From Pseudomonadota bacterium (GTDB lineage: Bacteria; Pseudomonadota; Gammaproteobacteria; Steroidobacterales; Steroidobacteraceae): 5,853 nt of DNA. The notes beneath the pieces are model-generated. The model saw nothing but the letters and a program-made list of their open reading frames with translations, had not been told where the DNA came from and did no database searches. Location of the stretch: positions 1 to 5,853 of the forward strand of contig JAJZFQ010000308.1 of assembly GCA_021805275.1 (NCBI GenBank), written 5' to 3'. A program made the position numbers and the translations under genes. Below, in pieces: positions 1-4,955 of this stretch (positions are counted from its first letter, which is position 1; every line of letters starts with the position of its first letter).

Positions 1-1338
1 ATCCAGGCACGCCACCTGACCTCCGAGCGGCTGACCGAGGTGTATCTGCAGCGCATGCACACCTTCGACCCCCGCTTGAAATGCGTCATCACGGAGACGC
101 GCGAACTGGCCCTGACGCAAGCGCGCCGGGCGGATCGCGAAATCGCCGCAGGCCGGTACCGGGGGCCGCTGCACGGCATCCCCTGGGGCGCGAAGGATCT
201 GCTCGATACGGCCGGTATCCGCACCACGTACGGCGCTGAGCCGTTCAGGGATCGTGTCCCGGCGAAGAACGCAGTGGTCGTCGAGCGGCTACGCGCCTCG
301 GGGGCCGTCTTGATCGCGAAACTGAGCATGGGCGCGCTCGCGCTGAACGATGTCTGGTTCGGCGGTCAGACCAAAAATCCCTGGCTCCTGCAGGAGGGTT
401 CCGGCGGCTCGAGTGCCGGACCTGCCGCCGCGAGTGCCGCCGGCCTGGTCGGCTTTGCCATCGGCAGCGAGACCGAGGGCAGCATCGTCGATCCGAGCGA
501 TCGGTGCGGCGTGTGTGGTCTGCGACCGACCTTCGGGCGCGTCGCGCGGACCGGTGCGATGACCCTGTGCTGGTCGCTCGATAAGCTCGGACCGATTGCG
601 CGCAGTGTCGAGGACACGCTGCTCGTGCTGCAGGCCATCTCCGGAGCGGACCCCGGAGATCTCTTCAGCGTGCCGAGCGTGCTCGATTTCGATGCCCGCG
701 CCAGTGTCAGGGGCTTGCGCGTCGGGTACTTCCCCCGGTGGGAGCAGGAGGGCACGGCCGTCGATCGGCACGCACGGCAGACGCTCGGATCATTGGGTCT
801 TGAGCCGGTGGCCGTGGCGCTTCCCGACTGGCCCTACGATTCACTCAATACCATTCTCTTTGCTGAGGCGGCCGCCGCGTTCGAGGAACTCACGCTCAGC
901 GGGGGCGTCGATCAGCTGCGCATGCAGACGCCCGACGCCTGGCCGAACACCTTCCGTCAGGCGCGCTTCCTCTCGGCAGTCGATGCCGTGCAGGCCGATC
1001 GCTTCCGGCGTCGGGTCGCTCAGCAGATGCAGGAGTTGTTCGACACGGTGGATCTGCTCATCGTGCCGTCGCTGCGCGATGAGATGCTCACCATCGGCAA
1101 TTTCACCGGCTATCCCTCCCTGACGCTGCGCGCCGGCTTCATCGAGATCACAGAGGCGCGCAGCGACTGGGCCCCGGACCCGAAGCGCCCGCTGCCGCAC
1201 TTCAATCCGCCGCGTCGCGTTCCGCAGAGCGTCACCTTGGTGGGTCGGCTGTTCAATGAGGGAACACTCGGCAGAGTCGGGCTCGCGCTCGAACGTGAGT
1301 TGAACGTCGAGCACGAGCGCCCGCCGGGGTTCGCCTGA
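1..1338 (+). CDS. Amidase signature family hydrolase, 5'-truncated by window edge
   Basis: The frame is open from base 1, so the true start lies upstream; a GTG at 40 is only the first start-like codon inside the window. The protein belongs to the amidase signature (AS) family, which hydrolyses amide bonds through a Lys/cis-Ser/Ser triad. Counting from codon 40, Lys52 lies in GIPWGAKDLLD, cis-Ser124 in SGGSSAG and nucleophile Ser148 in SETEGSIVDPS. The 24-residue spacing between the two serines matches the family. The C-terminus has the expected NFTGYPSLTLRAGF and VTLVGRLFNEGTL blocks, ending at TGA 1336-1338. The SET.GSIV wording, rather than SDTGGSIR, suggests a GatA-related but free-standing amidase subfamily, not the tRNA amidotransferase subunit; no GatB or GatC gene is nearby. 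The substrate cannot be read from sequence. The gene looks intact within the window and matches the high-G+C background. Confidence 0.93.
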   Translation: MQARHLTSERLTEVYLQRMHTFDPRLKCVITETRELALTQARRADREIAAGRYRGPLHGIPWGAKDLLDTAGIRTTYGAEPFRDRVPAKNAVVVERLRASGAVLIAKLSMGALALNDVWFGGQTKNPWLLQEGSGGSSAGPAAASAAGLVGFAIGSETEGSIVDPSDRCGVCGLRPTFGRVARTGAMTLCWSLDKLGPIARSVEDTLLVLQAISGADPGDLFSVPSVLDFDARASVRGLRVGYFPRWEQEGTAVDRHARQTLGSLGLEPVAVALPDWPYDSLNTILFAEAAAAFEELTLSGGVDQLRMQTPDAWPNTFRQARFLSAVDAVQADRFRRRVAQQMQELFDTVDLLIVPSLRDEMLTIGNFTGYPSLTLRAGFIEITEARSDWAPDPKRPLPHFNPPRRVPQSVTLVGRLFNEGTLGRVGLALERELNVEHERPPGFA

Positions 1339-1397
1339 GCAGCGAGGTGCGCCGGCGGTCCGAGCTCTTCACGCAGTGTAGGGATACGACGGCCCAA

Positions 1398-1427
1398 TTG
1401 AGGACGATCGTTCGTGCGGCGTATACG
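1398..1427 (+). promoter_or_regulatory. Candidate sigma-70 promoter
   Basis: TTGAGG (1398-1403) and TATACG (1422-1427) are separated by 18 bases. Each matches four of six consensus bases, including the leading TTGA and TATA. The site points at the YncE-like gene and lies in the only long spacer of the left half. The predicted start of transcription, about 1434, falls at the edge of a 7-bp dyad. This is a by-eye call in high-G+C sequence, where chance TATA boxes are uncommon but not rare. Confidence 0.35.
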
Positions 1428-1432
1428 GTAGA

Positions 1433-1457
1433 CCGATGTTCAGCGGGTGGACATCGG
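1433..1457. promoter_or_regulatory. Operator-like dyad CCGATGT-N11-ACATCGG
   Basis: CCGATGT (1433-1439) and ACATCGG (1451-1457) are perfect reverse complements across 11 bases. The centre lies just downstream of the candidate -10 box, where a repressor dimer would block initiation. It could equally be a small hairpin at the 5' end of the leader RNA. No regulator gene lies in the window to suggest which protein would bind. Confidence 0.35.
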
Positions 1458-1678
1458 CAGCCCGCACATCACGCGCGGTGGTCCGCAGGCCGTTGGAGGT
1501 GCTAGGCTGCCCGCGGAGTCGCCACTGCCCCCGCTTTGTGATCGCGTAGCGGGGATCTCCGTCCCGCAAGGGTGTGATGAGAGAGGTGTTGGCCGGACCG
1601 GAGAGAAGACGTTGTACGAGGCGGCAGAGCCGGCGTGATCTCATGAATACACAGCGCCCGCCCGAGGTTCCCCTTGCG

Positions 1679-2698
1679 ATGACGGACCGCGTGCGTGCCC
1701 GAGGGTGGGTGGCAGCACTGATCGCGGCTGCAGTGGCACTTCCGTTCATGGCACGCGGGACCGACCTCCCGTTGAAAAGGGTTGAGCCCGACATTGTTCT
1801 GCCGGGCGGCGCGAACCGATTTGATTACGAGAGCATCGATCCTCAGCGCCATCTTTTGTTCATCTCGCACCTCGGCTCGAATCTGGTGATTGTGGTCGAT
1901 TTGACCACCGAGCGGGTGCTCGCCACCGTGCGCCACGTCCCCGCCGTGCACGGCGTCTTGGCGGTGCCGGGGATCGGCGAAGCCTTTGCCTCGGCGACGG
2001 GTCTGAACCGGCTGGAGGTCATTTCTGAAAAAAGCCTGCGCGTGATCGCGCAGGCGCCAGCCGGGGTGTATCCGGACGGTATGGCGTATGCGCCGGATGT
2101 CCACGAGCTCTTCATTTCCGATGAGCACGGCGGTACCGAGACCGTCATCGATACGCGAACCCATCGACGCATTGCCACCATTGCGATGGGCGGTCACGTT
2201 GGCAACTCACAATATGACCCCGTCACCCGCCAAATCTTTGCCGATGTGCAAACGCGCGATCAGGTGGTGGCGATAGATCCCCGGACAGAGCGCATCGTAC
2301 GGCGATATCCGCTGCCGGGCACATGTCGTCACGACCACGGGTTGCTGATTGACGCGCCGGCGCGCCTGGCCTTTGTGGCCTGCGACGGCAATGCCAGAGT
2401 GCTGGTCGTGGACATGAGCGATATGCGCGTTCTGTCCGTGCACAAGGTGGGCAACGACCCGGACGTCCTCGCGTTCGACCCCGGGCTGCACAGGCTCTAC
2501 GTGGCCAGTGAGAGTGGCGTCGTGACCGTGTTCGAGCTCGAGGGCAAACGGCTGCGCGTGCTGGGTCGGAAATTTCTGGCCTATGAAGCCCATTCGGTGG
2601 CAGTCGATCCCGTGACGCATCGGGTGTATTTTCCGCTGCAAAACATCAACGGTCGCGGTGTCCTGCGCGTGATGGCGCCGACGAACCTCGCGCCCTAG
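1679..2698 (+). CDS. Exported YncE-family beta-propeller protein
   Basis: This is a secreted beta-propeller of the YncE/cytochrome-d1-like repeat type, 339 residues from the chosen ATG. The N-terminus is a clear signal peptide: a basic MTDRVRARGW, then hydrophobic VAALIAAAVALPFMA, with cleavage probably near residues 25-27. Propeller blades show as recurring Asp-Pro turns and strand pairs, for example YESIDPQRHLLFISH, VGNSQYDPVTRQIFADV, DPDVLAFDPGLHRLYVAS and HSVAVDPVTHRVYF, consistent with six or seven blades. No haem-binding CXXCH is visible. I chose ATG 1679 because GAGG lies 11 bases upstream and the signal peptide starts directly after it. The frame is also open from ATG 1643 and GTG 1574, but those starts put a long charged stretch before the hydrophobic core. 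Family members act in the periplasm, often as binding scaffolds, and the exact role is usually unknown. The stop is TAG 2696-2698. Confidence 0.85.
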   Translation: MTDRVRARGWVAALIAAAVALPFMARGTDLPLKRVEPDIVLPGGANRFDYESIDPQRHLLFISHLGSNLVIVVDLTTERVLATVRHVPAVHGVLAVPGIGEAFASATGLNRLEVISEKSLRVIAQAPAGVYPDGMAYAPDVHELFISDEHGGTETVIDTRTHRRIATIAMGGHVGNSQYDPVTRQIFADVQTRDQVVAIDPRTERIVRRYPLPGTCRHDHGLLIDAPARLAFVACDGNARVLVVDMSDMRVLSVHKVGNDPDVLAFDPGLHRLYVASESGVVTVFELEGKRLRVLGRKFLAYEAHSVAVDPVTHRVYFPLQNINGRGVLRVMAPTNLAP

Positions 2699-2744
2699 TC
2701 GCGGGTCAGGACCTCTCGCGGTGGGCTCTGCGCTGCGGATTCCC

Positions 2745-2816
2745 GGTCACGCCGCCCAAGGTGACATGCGACAGACCGTTGCCGTGTGATGCCGGGCGGA
2801 CCACGGTGGCGTGACC
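2745..2816. repeat. 12-bp imperfect inverted repeat with 48-base loop
   Basis: GGTCACGCCGCC (2745-2756) pairs with GGTGGCGTGACC (2805-2816). Nine outer pairs are perfect, and one G-T mismatch is followed by two more pairs. It begins 47 bases after the stop of the propeller gene. The loop is long and no T-run follows closely, so a simple intrinsic terminator is unlikely. It may be a folded 3' end, a relic of mobile-element ends or an extragenic palindrome; the sequence alone does not decide. Confidence 0.5.
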
Positions 2817-4081
2817 ATTTCCCATGCGCCGGTGGAGGACGTTTTTCGGTATCCGGTCTTGGGGAACTCCTACGAGCGCCAAGGCGCGAATCAGCGGGGC
2901 GCCGTATCGTGTCGCCCTTTTTTGCTCCGTTTCTTTCCGGTGTTGACTGTGCTCCGCTCGTAGTGCTGTGTTTGGTCGGTCTGCTGATGAGCGTCCTCAC
3001 CGACGTGGTGCTCGCACTGATCTCCTCCGCGTGGCTCGATGGATTCGTCGCGACCCGGAGGGCGATGCGGTTTGTCGTTTTCTATGGTGCCGCGGTGTCG
3101 GTGGGGCAGCAACTGTTCATTTTGAAGTGGGCCGCGCTCAGTGGCGCTCTCTTTGCTTTGGGGGGCGCATGGCGGCGACGCGCTGGCGTGAGGGCGCTCA
3201 TCGCCGGGACGCTAAGTCTCTCGGTAGTGTTGGGTCTGGCGCGGATCGAGGGTCATCTGTGGCCGTCCTTTCGAGAGACCCGGGGTCCACTGGATCGTCC
3301 GCTCCTGATGCTGCCGCTGTGGGTCTGTGCGTTATTGAAGCCGTGGCTGGATGACGCGCACTACGCGCTCGATCTTCTCGGCTTAAGCTGTGACTGGTTT
3401 GAGCTGACCGATGAGCACGGCGCGCAGTTACTGGAACGGACTCCCTTTCGTACCGCCGGTGCCATCCTCGCCGACCGCAATGACCTGCGTCCCGCAGGGG
3501 TGGGTGCTGTGAAAGCCGGCGCTCAAGTGGTGATCCGCTTGCGTTGGACGCATGGCGCCATGAACGGGGCGGACAGCAAGAACTTCACAGCCCTGGATCA
3601 CGGTCGCAAACTGAAAGTTCGAAAAATTGGCGAGTGGTCCGTGAAGGTGCTGGATGGGCAGGGTAAGGCGATTGAGGGTCGCGTGGTCGGGGCCAAACTG
3701 CCGGCGCCGCGGGCCGCGCAAGCTGAACGCAGAACATTCGGGAGATCCCAAAGGAAGGGTAAAAATCCGGACAATCGCTCGCTTCAAGCTGCCCACTACG
3801 CCATGTCTTTTACAACTCTCCCCGCAGAACTTCTCGGCAAGGCAGAGGCCATGAAGCGCTACCGCTGGCAGATGCAGTTGGCATTCAAGCGGCTCAGGGA
3901 GCTGTTGAAGTTGTGGCACTTGCCGCACCAGGATGGCGATGCTGCACGGGGGGTGGATCCACGCAAACTTCTGGTCGCCAGGTTCCTGGAGACACTCTTC
4001 CGAAATGCTTGGGATTTTTCCCCTTTGGGCCACGAAACCCCACTCCCGGCGCCGCTCGGTCTAGACTCGAATCCGATTTAG
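2786..4081 (+). CDS. Chimeric open frame: hydrophobic segment fused to IS4 transposase remnant
   Basis: A single uninterrupted frame of 431 codons has two unlike halves. Residues 1-41 look like read-through of non-coding DNA, and no start has a good ribosome-binding site; GTG 2909 (residue 42) and ATG 2987 (residue 68) are the more plausible starts. Residues 42-185 are strongly hydrophobic, with probable membrane helices near 57-78, 95-113, 115-129, 136-151 and 172-184 separated by Arg-rich loops such as WRRRAGVRA. I do not recognise the family. From about residue 190 the sequence becomes the catalytic region of an IS4-family transposase, described separately. The hydrophobic part is not the usual IS4 N-terminus. 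It is therefore more likely a membrane-protein gene cut and fused in frame to an IS remnant. It ends at TAG 4079-4081. A functional protein is doubtful. Confidence 0.45.
   Translation: MMPGGPRWRDHFPCAGGGRFSVSGLGELLRAPRRESAGRRIVSPFFAPFLSGVDCAPLVVLCLVGLLMSVLTDVVLALISSAWLDGFVATRRAMRFVVFYGAAVSVGQQLFILKWAALSGALFALGGAWRRRAGVRALIAGTLSLSVVLGLARIEGHLWPSFRETRGPLDRPLLMLPLWVCALLKPWLDDAHYALDLLGLSCDWFELTDEHGAQLLERTPFRTAGAILADRNDLRPAGVGAVKAGAQVVIRLRWTHGAMNGADSKNFTALDHGRKLKVRKIGEWSVKVLDGQGKAIEGRVVGAKLPAPRAAQAERRTFGRSQRKGKNPDNRSLQAAHYAMSFTTLPAELLGKAEAMKRYRWQMQLAFKRLRELLKLWHLPHQDGDAARGVDPRKLLVARFLETLFRNAWDFSPLGHETPLPAPLGLDSNPI
3362..4081 (+). pseudogene. IS4-family transposase, 5'-truncated and catalytically dead remnant
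   Basis: This is the C-terminal part of a DDE transposase of the IS4 family. Residue numbers are for the chimeric frame starting at 2786. Recognisable blocks in order are HYALDLLGLSCDWFELTDEHG (193-211, split here as HYALDLLGLS and CDWFELTDEHG), ILADRNDLRPAGV with the second catalytic Asp230, the basic KGKNPDNRSLQAAHYAM stretch, FTTLPAELL, and the YREK region RYRWQMQLAFKRLRELL. Several things are wrong. The N-terminal domain and first catalytic Asp are absent. The catalytic Glu of the WQIE-like motif reads Gln364 (CAG 3875-3877). The usual YR.RWQ reads KRYRWQ, and the final Lys reads Arg371. Near 3948-3967 the expected W-I-H-A is replaced by V-D-P-R through two apparent compensating indels. 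No terminal repeats could be identified. The family call is firm; activity is very unlikely. Confidence 0.82.
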
Positions 4082-4138
4082 CCACTCAAAATCTGGAGCG
4101 AGTGGATTCTCTTCCGCCCTCAGAATAATTCCTTATAT

Positions 4139-4882
4139 TCAGACTGTTATCGCATGCTGGGCGAACGCCGGGATCTCTGTGAAAAACAAGTGAACCCCTG
4201 GTGAGAAGCTTCTGAATTGAAATCCGTATTGCGCGGCAAGAAGCTCAAGGCTCTTCCTGGAGAACAGACTGATGTGCCCGTTTCTTGGGGACGCATACCA
4301 CCATGTAAGCCGCGCATTCTTCTGAATGTTTCCATCGAGGAGCAAGGTAGAGAAAATGACAATCCCAGGGTTTTGAAGCAGATCCTTAAGATGCGACATT
4401 AATTCATGTACATCAGGAACGTGTTCAAACACCTCAAAAGCGGTAATGAAGTTGAAGGCCCCTAGATCGCGAGGGTTGATGACGGAATGAGCAAAGGGGT
4501 CCCAGGTCATAGAGTTCCATCCGTGCTCTGTGAGTGTTTTAGAGAGCAAGCCATCTCCTCCGCCGTAATCCAAATGGCGGACACTGGAGGCCGTGTCTTT
4601 GAATGTGTTCAGTACGGCATGAGCATTCGCGAGAGGCCTGGCGCTCAAGTAATCAGGGTCAAATTCTTTATATTCTTGGTTGTAGATCAATTCAGCGAAG
4701 CGTTCCTTTGGCCAATTGCAAATCTCACCCGCAAAGCAAAAGCCACAGGACTCACATTGCTCGTAATAGACGGGCACACCCGCCAAGGACACAAATTTGC
4801 CTCTTTGCTCCTCGCAGGATTTATTAAAGTCGACCACATCCAGCAAATTCGCGGCGCCACCGCACACAGGGCATCGTGACAT
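4139..4882 (-). CDS. Class I SAM-dependent methyltransferase with N-terminal Cys4 zinc-finger-like segment
   Basis: An intact 247-residue protein. An N-terminal CPVC (Cys4, Cys7) and CESC (Cys43, Cys46) probably bind zinc. The Rossmann-type methyltransferase core follows: motif I HLDYGGGDGLL (103-113) for SAM, acidic Asp128 at the end of strand 2, and FEVFEHVPD (149-157), typical of the Methyltransf_23/11 group. The WWYASPRNGHISLFSRKSL block (around 190-210) is shared, from memory, with methyltransferases in O-antigen and capsule loci. The protein lacks the extra C-terminal domain of the roughly 400-residue sugar C-methyltransferases that have a similar zinc finger. The acceptor is unknown; a sugar or glycan intermediate is an inference. 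The start is well supported: GAAGGA (4889-4894 on the complement) lies 6 bases before ATG 4882-4880. The gene is about half G+C, well below its neighbours, which suggests transfer. It stands alone between two dead IS elements. Confidence 0.88.
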   Translation of the reverse strand: MSRCPVCGGAANLLDVVDFNKSCEEQRGKFVSLAGVPVYYEQCESCGFCFAGEICNWPKERFAELIYNQEYKEFDPDYLSARPLANAHAVLNTFKDTASSVRHLDYGGGDGLLSKTLTEHGWNSMTWDPFAHSVINPRDLGAFNFITAFEVFEHVPDVHELMSHLKDLLQNPGIVIFSTLLLDGNIQKNARLTWWYASPRNGHISLFSRKSLELLAAQYGFQFRSFSPGVHLFFTEIPAFAQHAITV

Positions 4883-4888
4883 GAGGGT

Positions 4889-4894
4889 TCCTTC
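4889..4894 (-). promoter_or_regulatory. Ribosome-binding site of the methyltransferase
   Basis: Read on the - strand this is GAAGGA, 6 bases before the ATG at 4882. It is the clearest Shine-Dalgarno sequence in the window. It fixes the methyltransferase start, so that the CPVC zinc ligand pair lies right at the N-terminus. Confidence 0.7.
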
Positions 4895-4928
4895 GCTAAC
4901 CTGTCTTGCTCATCAACTCAAGCCGTAA

Positions 4929-4955
4929 TGAAATGGTCCCTACGTCACGGACCTC
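4929..4955 (-). repeat. Putative terminal end of the IS3-family element
   Basis: Read on the + strand the segment opens TGAAATGGTCCC; read with the transposase it closes GGGACCATTTCA. IS3-family elements characteristically begin TG and end CA, often with a TGAA-type tip. The transposase stop (TAG 4942-4940) lies about ten bases from the tip, as expected for a compact IS. The partner end lies beyond the right edge of the window, so the repeat cannot be confirmed internally, and no target duplication can be tested. Confidence 0.4.

Larger units (their letters stand above)
1339..1678. other. Intergenic spacer between amidase and YncE-like gene
   Basis: About 340 bases separate the amidase stop from the preferred start of the propeller gene. 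I see no convincing gene here; the short open frames have no recognisable motif and no ribosome-binding site. The spacer holds a promoter candidate (1398-1427), a perfect 7-bp dyad (1433-1457), and a second GC-rich inverted repeat: CCCCGC at 1529-1534 pairs with GCGGGG at 1549-1554 across a 14-base loop. No run of T follows that hairpin, so it is not a classical intrinsic terminator. If the promoter is real, the propeller mRNA has an unusually long leader of about 240 bases. Confidence 0.5.

Noticed and set aside
1447..1638. A 63-codon + strand open frame in the spacer before the propeller gene
   Set aside because: It starts at GTG without a ribosome-binding site, has no recognisable motif and overlaps the possible upstream starts of the propeller gene. 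It is more likely leader DNA.
1502..2197. A long - strand open frame (231 codons) opposite the propeller gene
   Set aside because: It is antisense to a well-supported coding sequence in high-G+C DNA, where such shadows are common. Its product has no family features.
2942..2970. TTGACT followed by a weak -10-like sequence inside the hydrophobic segment
   Set aside because: The -35 is good but no convincing -10 lies at 16-18 bases, and the site is inside the reading frame.
4082..4105. Possible terminator hairpin CCACTC-N12-GAGTGG after the transposase remnant
   Set aside because: The stem is only 6 bp with a 12-base loop and there is no T-run after it. This is too weak to call a terminator.
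4115..4140. Possible terminator of the methyltransferase around the AT-rich GAATA/TATTC pair
   Set aside because: A 5-bp AT-only stem would not be stable and no clear T-tract follows. It is not reported as a feature.
4487..4879. A 130-codon + strand open frame opposite the methyltransferase
   Set aside because: It is the antisense shadow of a gene with clear SAM-binding motifs and a ribosome-binding site. The translation shows no domain.
3362..4955. Composite transposon made of the IS4 and IS3 elements flanking the methyltransferase
   Set aside because: The two elements are from different families with unrelated ends, so they cannot act as a pair. The arrangement is better read as accumulation of insertions in an accessory patch.
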